Positions 9,954 through 18,672 are shown, numbered from the stretch's first letter. The stretch: DNA of 64,000 nt from DASPHG01 sp963748315 (GCA_963748315.1 CAVVIK010000005.1:124001-188000); one strand, 5' to 3'. Notes: a model not told the origin generated them from the sequence alone. A program made the numbers and translations.

Positions 9954-10163
9954 ATGGCCGTCCCGAAGCAGCGACAGTCCCACGCGCGCACGAACAAGCG
10001 CCGCTCGCAGCACAAGATCACGCCGCCCAGCCTGCGCGCATGCCCGCAGTGCGGCGAGCCGCGGCTGCCGCATCGCGTATGCCTGAACTGCGGGACGTAC
10101 GCCGGTCGTGAGGTGTTCGTGCCCCAGGCGGAGCACGATCATGACCACGACCACGAGCACTAA
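9954..10163 (+). CDS. rpmF: 50S ribosomal protein L32, with His-rich tail
   Basis: 69 residues from ATG 9954, beginning MAVPKQRQSHARTNKRRSQ. This large-subunit protein carries two CxxC pairs (CPQC and CLNC) that bind zinc. It ends in EHDHDHDHEH, a repeated His/Asp tail beyond the usual C-terminus after YAGREVF. The tail is unusual and sits next to the DUF1326/DUF2182 genes with their own metal-binding residues. plsX follows immediately, as in most bacteria. Confidence 0.94.
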   Translation: MAVPKQRQSHARTNKRRSQHKITPPSLRACPQCGEPRLPHRVCLNCGTYAGREVFVPQAEHDHDHDHEH

Positions 10164-11111
10164 CCGCCGTAGCCGTAGATACGAATGGGGCCGACGGCGG
10201 CCCCGATCTCGTCGCCGAGGGGGCGCGCATCGCCGGCACCCCCGTCGAGCTCTTCGGCGGCGAGGAGATCACGAACGAAGAGGACCCTGCCTTCGCGGTG
10301 CGGTCGAAGCCGGACGCATCGGTCGTCAGGGCGGCGAAGGCGGTCGGCAGTGGGGAGGCGGACGCGCTCGTGTCGGCGGGATCGACCGGCGCGCTGTTGG
10401 CGGCGTCGCTGTTTCACGTCAAGCGGATCAAGGGCGTGCACCGCCCGGCGATCGCGGTCTTGCTGCCGCTCCCGGGGAAGCCCGTTCTGCTGCTCGACGC
10501 CGGAGCCAACGTCGAAGTACGGCCCGAGTACCTCGTGCAGTTCGCCTACATGGGCGCCGCCTTCATGGAGACCGTCCACGGCGTCGCACGGCCGGCGGTC
10601 GGGTTGCTCTCGATCGGCGAGGAGGCGAAGAAGGGCACCGACGACGTGGTCGCCGCGCACGCGCAGCTCGCCGAGGGCACGCTCGACTTCGCCGGAAACG
10701 TGGAGGGAAGTGCGCTCGACATCGGTGGACGTCGTCGTCACCGACGGGTTCACCGGGAACGTCGCGCTGAAGCTGATGGAAGGGACGGCCAAGGCGGTCG
10801 GCGGGGCGGTCGGCGACGCGATCCGGAGCGGGCTTGTGTCGTCGCTCGGCGGGCTCCTGGTCAAGGGCCGGCTCGGCCGGCTGCGCAAGCAGCTCGACCC
10901 GAACACGACGGGTGGCGCGATCCTGCTCGGCGTGCGCCATCCGGTCGTGGTCGCGCACGGGAAATCGAGCGCGGAGGGGATCGCGAACGCGGTCCGGCTC
11001 GCCCGCCGCGCGGCCGATGAGGACATGGTCGGCCGCACCGCTGCGGCGCTCGCCGAGGGCGGGGCCTTGCGGTCCGCGCCCGCTGCTAGCTTCGCCACAA
11101 GTCATGACTAG
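10164..11111 (+). CDS. plsX: Phosphate acyltransferase PlsX (start unresolved, one frame change)
   Basis: PlsX converts acyl-ACP to acyl-phosphate, the donor for PlsY in phospholipid synthesis. Family sequence begins right after the rpmF stop as AVAVDTNGADGGPDLVAEG (usual form VDAMGAD), but no start codon is in frame; ATG 10141 would need a one-base shift. SAGSTGALLA, LLLDAGANVEVRPEYL and LSIGEEAKKGTDDV are hallmark blocks. The frame changes near 10724, after which VTDGFTGNVALKLMEGTAKA continues to the stop at 11109-11111. The end overlaps acpP by 8 bp (ATGACTAG). Confidence 0.92.
11087..11092 (+). promoter_or_regulatory. -10 box (TAGCTT) before acpP
   Basis: TAGCTT inside the end of plsX ends 11 bp before the acpP ATG. 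It would give an extra internal transcript for acpP-rnc-smc. Confidence 0.35.
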
Positions 11112-11359
11112 AGACGAGGTGCTGGAGCTGATCCGGGCGCACCTCTCGACTGAGCTGGGCGTGGACGCGTCCCGCATAGGTGAGAGCACGCGTTTCAAGG
11201 AGGACCTGGAGGCCGACTCGCTCGACCTCGTCGAGCTCGTGATGGAGCTCGAGGATCGCTACGGCATACGGATCCCGGACGAAGAAGCGGCGAAGATCCT
11301 GACGGTGGGACAGGCCGCTGACTTCGTCGCCTCCCACGCGCAGGCACAAGCCGACCTGA
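11104..11359 (+). CDS. acpP: Acyl carrier protein
   Basis: About 84 residues from ATG 11104. The phosphopantetheine attachment motif EADSLDLVELVMELED (Ser of DSLDL) is near residues 38-53. The protein is small, acidic and helical as expected, and carries acyl chains for fatty acid synthesis and for PlsX. Literal translation runs on in frame into rnc to 11499. A one-base frame change near 11355 would end it at TGA 11357-11359, which gives the normal length; I take that as the real end. Order plsX-acpP-rnc-smc is widespread. Confidence 0.93.
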
Positions 11360-11363
11360 AGCC

Positions 11364-12041
11364 CTGGCCACGACACTCGAGCCCCTTCTCGACGAGCTGC
11401 CGGAGGATCTGGCCCGGCAGGCGTTCACCCATTCCTCGTGGGCCGATGAGCGGGGCGAGTCGTACGAGCGGCTCGCGTTCCTGGGGGACGTCGTCCTGAG
11501 CCTCGCGGTGTCCACTCACATCTACCCGCGCTTTCCCGACTTCGGCGCGGGCCGGCTCACGAAGCTGCGCGCCCAGAGCGTCTCGCGCGAAGCGTGCGCG
11601 AACGTCGCGCGCGACATCGGAGTGCCCCAGCGGCTTCAGCAGCGGGCGCCGGGCGAGAGCGGCCAAAGCGCCGACGCGCTGATCGCGAGCGACCGGATAC
11701 TCGCGTCGATCTGCGAGGCCGTGATCGGCGCCGCCTACCTCGCCTTCGGCTGGGACCGCGTGGCACCCGCCGTCGTCGAATCGTTCAGCGGCGAGGTCGA
11801 GGAGGCGCTCCAGAACCCGGTCGACTTCAAGTCGGAGCTGCAGGAGCGGCTCGCACGCCGTGCCGAGGTCGTGGATTACGAGATCGAGAGCGAGGACGGC
11901 CCGCCTCACGACCGCAGGTTCGTGGCGCTCGCGATGGTCGACGGGGAGGAGCTGGGCCGCGGCAGCGGAAAGACGAAGAAGGCCGCCGAGCAATCCGCAG
12001 CTGAGCGTGCGCTCGAGCGGCTCGAGGAGCACGGCCGCTGA
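11364..12041 (+). CDS. rnc: Ribonuclease III with altered active-site residues
   Basis: About 225 residues. RNase III cuts double-stranded RNA in rRNA and mRNA processing. The catalytic domain covers about residues 1-150 and the dsRNA-binding domain the last 70 (FKSELQE to GSGKTKKAAEQSAAERAL). The signature usually written ERLEFLGDAVL reads ERLAFLGDVVL, and the usual ADxxEAxIGA reads ASICEAVIGA, so two of the conserved acidic positions are A and S. Homology begins at CTG 11364, directly after acpP; the first standard start in frame, GTG 11508, would cut off the signature. The stop overlaps the smc ATG by 1 bp. Confidence 0.9.
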   Translation: MATTLEPLLDELPEDLARQAFTHSSWADERGESYERLAFLGDVVLSLAVSTHIYPRFPDFGAGRLTKLRAQSVSREACANVARDIGVPQRLQQRAPGESGQSADALIASDRILASICEAVIGAAYLAFGWDRVAPAVVESFSGEVEEALQNPVDFKSELQERLARRAEVVDYEIESEDGPPHDRRFVALAMVDGEELGRGSGKTKKAAEQSAAERALERLEEHGR

Positions 12042-15000
12042 TGCACCTGCGTTCGCTCACACTGAAGGGGTTCAAGTCCTTCCCGGACAGGACGAAGCTC
12101 GACTTCGCCCCGGGCGTGTCCGTGATCGTCGGCCCGAACGGCTCGGGCAAGTCGAACATCACCGACGCGGTCCTGTGGGCGCTCGGCGAGCAGAGCCCGC
12201 TGGCGGTGCGCGGTCAGACGATGCAGGACGTGATCTTCGCCGGGGCGGCCGGGGTCGCCTCGCGCAACGCCGCCGAGGTCGAGGTGCTGCTCGACAACTC
12301 CGACGGCTCGCTCGACACGGACTTCTCGGAGATATCGATCGTGCGCAAGCTCTCGCGCGACGGCGAGGGCGAGTACCGGCTGAACGGCGCCCGCTGCCGG
12401 ATGGTGGATGTCCTCGAGGTGCTTTCGGACACCGGCCTCGGCAAGGAGATGCACTCCGTCGTCTCGCAGGGACGCGTCGAGTCGATCATCCACTCGAAGC
12501 CGCGTGACCGGCGACTCCTGATCGAGGAGGCCGCGGGTCTCGGAAAGCACCGCAAGCGCCGGCGGCGTGCGCAGCTCAAGCTCGAGCGCACCGAGGACAA
12601 CCTCGCGCGATCGCTCGACGTCGAGCGCGAGGCGCGCTCGCGGCTACGGCCGCTCAAGCGCCAGGCGGAAGCCGCCGAGCTCCATCAGCGGCTCGAGCGC
12701 CAGTCGCTCGAGGCCTCGCGCGAGCTCGCCGCGGACGACGTACGCGCCGCCCAGGCGGACCTCGCGGAGGCCGAGCGGTCGGCCGCGACGGCCGGCACCG
12801 CGCGCGACGAGGCCGAGCGCCTGCTGGCGGAGGTCGCGCAGCGCCGCGAGGCCGCCGAGGAGGCGTTCGCCGAGCACTCGCGCGCACGCGAACAGCTGTC
12901 GAGCAACCTTTTCGCCGCACGTGCCGCGGCCGACGGCATCGGCCTGCGGGGCGATCGCGCCCGCGAGGCGGCTCGTGTTGCGGCCGACGACGCGGCGCGC
13001 GACGAGCGCGACGCCGCTGAGCTTGCGGCATCCGCCGAGGGCGACCGTGACGGGGGCACCGCCGAGCGTATTGCCGCGCTCGAGGCGGAGCTGCGCACAC
13101 TCGACGCCGAGCGCGACAGCCGTCTCGAGCAGGAGCTCGCCGACCTCGAGCGCGAGCGCGTCGAGGCCGAGGAGCAGCGCGAAGCAGCGGCCGCCGAGCT
13201 CGAGCGGCGGCGCACGAGCGTCATCGAGGCCGAGCAGGCGGTCGAGGACGCACGGACCGCTCAGCGCGAGGCGGAGCGCCGTGAAGCGGCGGCGCGCGAC
13301 GCATCGGCCAAGGTCGCCACCGAGCTCGCGGCGCTCAACCAGGTGTTGCGCACGGCCGCGGCTCCAGACGATGCGCGCACGCTCGCAGCGGAGCTGAAGG
13401 TCGATGCCGGCTTCGAGCTGGCGGTGGCCGCGGCGCTCGGCTCGCGCCTGCGGGCCGGTGTGGTCGCAAACCTGGGTGAGGGGCATGCGCTGCTCGACGG
13501 CCTGCGCGACGGCGGCAGCGCGCTGGTCGCGGGCGAGTCCAACGCCGGGCCGCGCGCGGCGTCGTCGCCGGCGGCCGGGGCGCAGCGGATCCTCGACCAC
13601 GTAGAGCCGCCGGCCGACCTCAAGCCCGTCGTCGACCGGCTGCTCGCCGACGCATGGCTTGTCGAGGACCTGGCGACGGTTCCGCGCGACTTCACGGGCA
13701 TCGCTGTGACGCCGCGGGGGCGTGCCCTCTTTGCGGCGACGGGCGAGCTCCGGCAGGTGGCCGCCGGGGGCGAGGAGCGGATCCTCGAGGCGCGCGCCCG
13801 GCATGAGGAGCTCGCAGCCTCGGCGGAGGCGACGGCGGCGGAGGAAGCCGCCGCCACCGAGGCGATCGACCAGGCGCGCGCGCTCGTTTCGGTCGGCTTC
13901 GAGCGGCGCGAGGAAGCGCGCATGTCGGCGCGCGAGGCGTCACGCACGCTCGACGAGGCCGACGAGGTCCTGCGGCGCGCCACGCGCCGGATCGAGCTCC
14001 GCAGCGGCGCTCCAGAGGAGGGCCAGGCGGCGGTTCGGCGGGCGCGCGTTGACGCTGACCTGGGAGCGGAGCGCAGGCTCGCCGAGCGGGCCGAGCACGA
14101 GCGTGCCCAGCGTGAGCTGCGGCTGGTGAGGCTCCAGACGCGCGGCGCGCGCTGCCGCGAGCTCGCGACGCGTGCCGAGCGGGCGGCGGCCGCTCTGCAG
14201 GCGGCCGGCGAGGCCGTGGCCGCCCGCCGCGACGCGCTCGCCGAGCAGCTCGCAGCCGACGAGGCCGTGGGTCAGCGGACCGCCGCGGAGCTGCGCGCGT
14301 GCGCGAGCCAGGAGGTCGAGATTCAGTCGCAGCTGAAGCAGGCCAGCGAGGCGGTCACGCACGCCGAGGTCCGCGCGCAGCAGGCGCGCGACGTCGAGCA
14401 CGAGTGCGCGGCGCGGCTCGCGGAGATCGCCGCCAAGCTCGAGCTGCCCGCCGAGCCCGCGCGCGAAGCGCTCGACGCGGAGCGCCGCGAGGAGCTGGCC
14501 GCGAAGGTCGCGCGCCTCGCCCGCCGCCGCGAGCAGCTCGGGCCGGTCAACCCGCTAGCCGAGCAGGAGTACGAGGACGCGGTCGCCCACGTGGAGGAGC
14601 TCGAGTCGCAACGCGAGGACCTCGAGGCCGCGCTTGCAGAGCTCGAGGGCCTCATCAAGGAGACGGACCGTCGCATCCGCGAGGCCTTCGAGGAGACGTT
14701 CGAGCAGGCGGCGCGCAACTTCGAGGAGCTCGTCGGGGAGCTGTTCCCGGGCGGGCGTGGCCGGCTCCGGCTCGTGCGGCCGGAGGGTCCGAAGGCCGTG
14801 ATCGGCGGCGAGGAAATCGCCTCCGAGGAGCAGGCGGAGGAAGCCGCGGAGGCCGAGGAGCAGCCCGAGCAGGAAGAGCCCGGCGTCGAGGTCGAGGTGA
14901 ACCCGGCTGGCAAGGCCATGAAGAAGCTGTCGCTGCTCTCAGGCGGCGAGAAGTCCCTCGTCGCGCTCGCCTTCATGTTCGCGGTGTTCCTCGCGCGACC

Positions 15001-15262
15001 GTGTCCCTTCTACATCCTCGACGAGGTCGAGGCCGCGCTCGACGATCTCAACATCGACCGTTTCCTCAGTCTCATCCACCGGTACTCGGACCGGGCTCAG
15101 TTCATCATCGTCACGCACCAGAAGCGCACGATGGACGCGGCCGACGTGCTCTACGGCGTGAGCATGGGCGGCGACGGAATCACGAAGGTCGTATCGCGCA
15201 AGCTGCCGAGCCGCGAGCAGTCGCTCGAGGCCGTCCCCAGCGCGGACGAAGCCGCCGCCTAG
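12041..15262 (+). CDS. smc: Chromosome segregation protein SMC
   Basis: 1073 residues from ATG 12041, intact. It is an ABC-type ATPase that compacts and segregates chromosomes with ScpA/ScpB (not in this window). Walker A GPNGSGKSNI is near residues 31-40. Long coiled coils follow (about 170-430 and 570-880), with a hinge between at about 430-560 (GFELAVAAALGSRLRAG). The C-terminal head has the LSGGEKSLVALAF signature near 965 and Walker B FYILDEVEAALDD near 985. It is shorter than the usual 1150-1190 residues, so the arms are probably short. First gene of the classic smc-ftsY-ffh segment. Confidence 0.97.
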   Translation: MHLRSLTLKGFKSFPDRTKLDFAPGVSVIVGPNGSGKSNITDAVLWALGEQSPLAVRGQTMQDVIFAGAAGVASRNAAEVEVLLDNSDGSLDTDFSEISIVRKLSRDGEGEYRLNGARCRMVDVLEVLSDTGLGKEMHSVVSQGRVESIIHSKPRDRRLLIEEAAGLGKHRKRRRRAQLKLERTEDNLARSLDVEREARSRLRPLKRQAEAAELHQRLERQSLEASRELAADDVRAAQADLAEAERSAATAGTARDEAERLLAEVAQRREAAEEAFAEHSRAREQLSSNLFAARAAADGIGLRGDRAREAARVAADDAARDERDAAELAASAEGDRDGGTAERIAALEAELRTLDAERDSRLEQELADLERERVEAEEQREAAAAELERRRTSVIEAEQAVEDARTAQREAERREAAARDASAKVATELAALNQVLRTAAAPDDARTLAAELKVDAGFELAVAAALGSRLRAGVVANLGEGHALLDGLRDGGSALVAGESNAGPRAASSPAAGAQRILDHVEPPADLKPVVDRLLADAWLVEDLATVPRDFTGIAVTPRGRALFAATGELRQVAAGGEERILEARARHEELAASAEATAAEEAAATEAIDQARALVSVGFERREEARMSAREASRTLDEADEVLRRATRRIELRSGAPEEGQAAVRRARVDADLGAERRLAERAEHERAQRELRLVRLQTRGARCRELATRAERAAAALQAAGEAVAARRDALAEQLAADEAVGQRTAAELRACASQEVEIQSQLKQASEAVTHAEVRAQQARDVEHECAARLAEIAAKLELPAEPAREALDAERREELAAKVARLARRREQLGPVNPLAEQEYEDAVAHVEELESQREDLEAALAELEGLIKETDRRIREAFEETFEQAARNFEELVGELFPGGRGRLRLVRPEGPKAVIGGEEIASEEQAEEAAEAEEQPEQEEPGVEVEVNPAGKAMKKLSLLSGGEKSLVALAFMFAVFLARPCPFYILDEVEAALDDLNIDRFLSLIHRYSDRAQFIIVTHQKRTMDAADVLYGVSMGGDGITKVVSRKLPSREQSLEAVPSADEAAA

Positions 15263-15276
15263 CCGGCGGCGGTCCC

Positions 15277-15282
15277 TAAGGT
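15277..15282 (+). promoter_or_regulatory. -10 box (TAAGGT) of the TauE-like gene
   Basis: TAAGGT ends 12 bp before ATG 15295 with no obvious ribosome-binding site. Confidence 0.35.
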
Positions 15283-15294
15283 TCTCCGCTCTTC

Positions 15295-16200
15295 ATGGAC
15301 CCCCTGATCGTCTTCTTCGGGTTCGCCGTCGGCATTCTCATCGGCCTCACCGGGGTCGGAGGCGGATCGCTGATGACGCCTCTGCTCCTGATCGCGGGTG
15401 GATACAGCCCCGTCGTCACCATCGGGACCGATCTCGCCTACGGCGCGATCACGAAGACCGTGGGCGGCTGGCGCCACCTGCGCGCTGGGCACGTCGATCT
15501 GCGGCTGTCGTGGTGGCTCGCGGCCGGCTCGATGCCCGGGTCGGTGCTCGGCGTGATCGCTGTGAACTGGCTCCACGACAAGTACGGGGACGACTTCGAG
15601 CCGTACCTCCTCGGTGCGGTCGCGGTCGCGCTCGCGTTTGCCTCGAGCGCGACGCTGTATCGCGCGCTCTTCCGGCCGGGGCTCATCGCCAAAGAGCGGC
15701 ACGCCGCGGTGCTCGAGGGCCGCGTCCACCTGGTCGGCACGGTCGCCATCGGATTCGTGCTCGGGTTCGTCCTCGGCCTGACGTCGGTGGGATCGGGTGC
15801 CCTCGTGGGCCTGGTGCTGATCCTGCTCTACAGGCTCAAGCCCCGGCGCGTCGTGGGAACCGATGTCTTCCATGCCGCCGTCCTGCTCTGGACGGCGGGC
15901 ACGGTGAACCTCCTGTACGGCAACGTGGACTTCGGGCTGATGGGCACGATCCTGATCGGCTCGCTCCCGGGCGTGTGGATCGGCACGGCGCTGGTCCCGT
16001 ACGTGCCCGTGACCGGCCTGCGCTACGCGCTCGGCATCATCCTCGCGGCCGCGTCGCTCGGGGTGGCGTCGAAGGCCGGCGCGGACCTTCCGCCCGCGGT
16101 CCTGGCCGGCGTGCCGGTGGCGCTCGCGATCTTCACGTGGATCATCCACCGCCGCCATCCGATGCCGATGAAGGATCACCCCGCGGAGGCTCGTGCGTAG
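15295..16200 (+). CDS. TauE/SafE-family membrane transporter (probable sulfite or organosulfonate exporter)
   Basis: 301 residues from ATG 15295 with about eight hydrophobic helices. The glycine-rich first helix GILIGLTGVGGGSLMTPLL and a repeat-like second half VLGFVLGLTSVGSGALVGL are the two-fold signature of the TauE/SafE (DUF81) family. These proteins move small anions such as sulfite or sulfoacetate across the inner membrane; the substrate here is not shown. The last 8 bp overlap ftsY, so it is co-transcribed with it. A transsulfuration enzyme lies just beyond ftsY, a weak hint of sulfur metabolism. Confidence 0.88.
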   Translation: MDPLIVFFGFAVGILIGLTGVGGGSLMTPLLLIAGGYSPVVTIGTDLAYGAITKTVGGWRHLRAGHVDLRLSWWLAAGSMPGSVLGVIAVNWLHDKYGDDFEPYLLGAVAVALAFASSATLYRALFRPGLIAKERHAAVLEGRVHLVGTVAIGFVLGFVLGLTSVGSGALVGLVLILLYRLKPRRVVGTDVFHAAVLLWTAGTVNLLYGNVDFGLMGTILIGSLPGVWIGTALVPYVPVTGLRYALGIILAAASLGVASKAGADLPPAVLAGVPVALAIFTWIIHRRHPMPMKDHPAEARA

Positions 16201-17188
16201 CTGGCACGAGCTGTTCGTCACCGGCGACGAGGAGGGGTCAGACCCCCAAGCTGGACCCTCGGAGGGGTCTGACCCCACCGGCTTCTTCCGCCGCCTGCGC
16301 CAGAACATGCGCAAGACGCGCGAGGCGCTCACGGCCGAGTTGCAGTCGACCCTCTTCGAGACGCTCGACGACGAGGCGTGGGAGCGGCTCGAGGAAACGC
16401 TGATCTACGCCGACGTCGGCGCGCAGACGACCGCGGGAATCGTCGGGCGCCTCGAGCAGGAGGTCGAGGGCGGCACGCTCGAAGCCGGCGAGCCGTTCGA
16501 GGCTCGCCTCCGCGAGCTGCTCGCGGAGGCAGCACAGCCGGAACGCGACGGCACGATCGACATCCGCCCGGAGCCCACGGTGATCCTGATGGTGGGAGTC
16601 AATGGCACGGGCAAGACCACGACGATCGGAAAGCTCGCCTGGCACCTCCAGAAGGAACTCGGGAAGTCCGTGCTCCTTGCGGCGGGCGACACCTATCGCG
16701 CGGCCGCGGTCGAGCAGCTTGCGCAGTGGGCCGAGCGGGCCGGCTGCGAGCTCGTTCGCGCGGAGCCGGGCTCCGATCCAGGGGCGGTCGCGTTCGACGC
16801 CGTCGCCGCCGCCCGCGCCCGCGGCCACGACGTGGTCATCATCGACACGGCGGGCCGGCTGCACACCCAGACGAACCTGATGGAGGAGCTCGCGAAGGTG
16901 CGCCGCGTGATCGCGAAGCAGATCCCGGAGGCGCCGCACGAGACGCTGCTCACGATCGACGCGACCACCGGCCAGAACGGGCTGCGGCAGGCCAAGCTCT
17001 TCCAGGAGGCGGTGGACGTGACCGGGATCGTGCTGACGAAGCTCGACGGCACCGCCAAGGGCGGCATCGCACTCGCGATCGCGGGCGAGCTCGGGCTGCC
17101 GGTGAAGCTGATCGGGATCGGCGAGGCGCTAGAGGACCTGCGCCCGTTCGATGCCGGCGACTTCGCACGCGCGATACTCGAGGCGTGA
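16193..17188 (+). CDS. ftsY: Signal recognition particle receptor FtsY
   Basis: 331 residues from GTG 16193. It is the membrane-side GTPase partner of Ffh (20.5 kb) in co-translational protein targeting. The NG domain shows G1 GVNGTGKTTTIGKLA, the DTYRAAAVEQL box, DTAGRLHTQTNLMEEL, and TKLDGTAKGG near the end. The N-terminal linker (residues about 12-30) contains the repeated peptide EGSDP, encoded by two 13-bp palindromic units described separately. It overlaps the TauE-like gene upstream and the PLP enzyme downstream (GTGA). Confidence 0.97.
   Translation: MRSWHELFVTGDEEGSDPQAGPSEGSDPTGFFRRLRQNMRKTREALTAELQSTLFETLDDEAWERLEETLIYADVGAQTTAGIVGRLEQEVEGGTLEAGEPFEARLRELLAEAAQPERDGTIDIRPEPTVILMVGVNGTGKTTTIGKLAWHLQKELGKSVLLAAGDTYRAAAVEQLAQWAERAGCELVRAEPGSDPGAVAFDAVAAARARGHDVVIIDTAGRLHTQTNLMEELAKVRRVIAKQIPEAPHETLLTIDATTGQNGLRQAKLFQEAVDVTGIVLTKLDGTAKGGIALAIAGELGLPVKLIGIGEALEDLRPFDAGDFARAILEA
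16234..16276. repeat. Paired REP-like palindromes inside ftsY
   Basis: GGGGTCAGACCCC at 16234-16246 and GGGGTCTGACCCC at 16264-16276 are near-perfect palindromes 17 bp apart, differing only at the centre. Short GGGGTC-type palindromes like these occur as dispersed REP sequences in bacterial genomes. Here the pair is in frame and encodes EGSDP twice in the FtsY linker. Confidence 0.6.
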
Positions 17189-18225
17189 CCAAGAACGGCG
17201 AGCCGTTCCTGCCCGGGCCGACCTTCGCGGCGCCGTATCACCTGTCAGGCGACCCGGCCGAGGCCGAGTTCACCTACGGCCGGTTCGACAATCCCACGTG
17301 GCGCGCGTACGAGCAGGCCGTCGGCGAGCTCGAGGGAGGCGAGGCGTTGGTGTTCGGCTCGGGTATGGGCGCCGTCACGACGCTGCTGTTGGCCCTGATC
17401 GAGCCGGGCGACCGGATCGTGATCCCGTCGGACGCGTACTACACGGTCCGCTCGCTCGCGCACGACCTACTCCCATACGAGGTGCGGGAGGTGCCGACCG
17501 ATACGGCGGCGTTCGTGGATGCCGCGGCCGGGGCGAAGCTCGTCTGGGTGGAGACGCCGTCGAACCCGGGCCTCGACGTCGTCGACATCCGCGCCGTGGC
17601 CGCAGCGTCTGACGCCACCCTCGTGGTCGACAACACGCTTGTCACGCCGCTCGGCCAGCGGCCGCTCGAGCTCGGCGCCGACTACGTGATGGCGAGCGCG
17701 TCGAAGGCGCTCACCGGGCACAGCGACTTGCTGCTGGGCTACGTCGCGGGCGCCGACGTCGACTCCGTGCGCGCCGCGCGCAGCAAGCTCGGGACGATCG
17801 CCGGGCCGTTCGAGGTCTGGCTCGCGCACCGCTCGCTCGCGACACTCGATGTGCGGCTCGAACGCGAGTGCGCGAACGCCCTGCGGCTGGCCGAGGCGAT
17901 CGGGGAGCACGTGCCGGTGCGCTACCCGGGCCTGCCCGGCGACCCCGCGCACGAGACAGCCACCGGCCAGATGGACGGCTTCGGGCCGGTCCTGTGCTTC
18001 ACGCTGCCGGACGCCGACGCGGCTGACGCGTTCCTCGCCGCGGCCGAGATGGTCACCGAGGCGACGAGCTTCGGAGGGACGCGCACGACCGCAGAACGGC
18101 GTGCGCGCTGGGGCGGCGACGACGTGCCCGAGGGCTACGTCCGCCTGAGCGCGGGGTGCGAAGACCCCGACGCGCTCGTGCAGGACGTGACGCAGGCGTT
18201 GGCGCGCGCGCTCGGCCGGTCCTAG
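17185..18225 (+). CDS. PLP-dependent transsulfuration enzyme (cystathionine gamma-lyase/synthase family)
   Basis: 346 residues from GTG 17185, overlapping the ftsY stop. A fold type I PLP enzyme: the substrate/PLP block TYGRFDNPTW is near residues 28-37, FGSGMGAV binds phosphate, VETPSNPGLDVVDI holds the PLP ring, and the Schiff-base lysine is in SASKALTGHSDLLLG near residue 173. EATSFGGTRTTAERRARWG near the end is the family's C-terminal block. Members interconvert cysteine, homocysteine and methionine precursors; sequence alone does not separate lyase from synthase. Somewhat short for the family (usually 380-400). Confidence 0.88.
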   Translation: MTKNGEPFLPGPTFAAPYHLSGDPAEAEFTYGRFDNPTWRAYEQAVGELEGGEALVFGSGMGAVTTLLLALIEPGDRIVIPSDAYYTVRSLAHDLLPYEVREVPTDTAAFVDAAAGAKLVWVETPSNPGLDVVDIRAVAAASDATLVVDNTLVTPLGQRPLELGADYVMASASKALTGHSDLLLGYVAGADVDSVRAARSKLGTIAGPFEVWLAHRSLATLDVRLERECANALRLAEAIGEHVPVRYPGLPGDPAHETATGQMDGFGPVLCFTLPDADAADAFLAAAEMVTEATSFGGTRTTAERRARWGGDDVPEGYVRLSAGCEDPDALVQDVTQALARALGRS

Positions 18226-18228
18226 GAT
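18199..18228 (+). promoter_or_regulatory. Promoter of nfeD (-35 TTGGCG, -10 TAGGAT)
   Basis: TTGGCG at 18199-18204, an 18-bp spacer, and TAGGAT at 18223-18228. ATG 18235 is only 6 bp after the -10 box, so the transcript would be leaderless. This is the clearest two-box promoter in the core cluster. Confidence 0.5.
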
Positions 18229-18234
18229 CGACTT

Positions 18235-18663
18235 ATGCCCGACTGGGTGTTCTGGCTCATCTTTGCCGCTGTACTCGCCGCGGGCGAGGTCGCGACGCTC
18301 GGGTTCTTCCTCGGCGCCGTCGCGGTCGCCGCGCTCCCGGCGGCGCTTGTCGCTGCCGTCGGCGGGGGCCTGGCGCTGCAGCTGTTCGTTTTCATCATCG
18401 GCTCGGTCGCGTCGCTCGCGTTCATCCGTCCGGTCGCGCGCCGCCATCTGCACACGCCGCCGTCGATCCGCACCGGTACGGCGGCGCTGATCGGTGCCAG
18501 GGCGACCGTCCTGCAGCGAGTCGACGCCGGCGGTGGCGGCCGGGTGAAGATCGGCGGCGAGGAATGGACGGCGCGCCCCTACGACGAGGACGACGTGTAC
18601 GAGGAGGGGGCACGGGTCGAGGTGCTGAAGATCGAGGGCGCGACAGCGCTCGTTTCTGACTAG
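18235..18663 (+). CDS. NfeD family membrane protein
   Basis: 142 residues from ATG 18235. Two or three hydrophobic segments fill residues 5-75, followed by a C-terminal OB-fold-like NfeD domain (ALIGARATVLQRVDAGGGGRVKIGGEEW). It lacks the ClpP-like protease domain of long NfeD proteins. Short NfeD proteins are typically encoded next to a stomatin/SPFH protein and support its membrane microdomain; the next gene, 9 bp downstream, is exactly such a partner. Confidence 0.88.
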   Translation: MPDWVFWLIFAAVLAAGEVATLGFFLGAVAVAALPAALVAAVGGGLALQLFVFIIGSVASLAFIRPVARRHLHTPPSIRTGTAALIGARATVLQRVDAGGGGRVKIGGEEWTARPYDEDDVYEEGARVEVLKIEGATALVSD

Positions 18664-18672
18664 GAGGTTGTG

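Noticed and set aside
11104..11499. ACP with a 47-residue C-terminal extension overlapping rnc
   Set aside because: The extension is out of frame with conserved rnc sequence and has no ACP character. A one-base correction gives a normal ACP ending at 11359.
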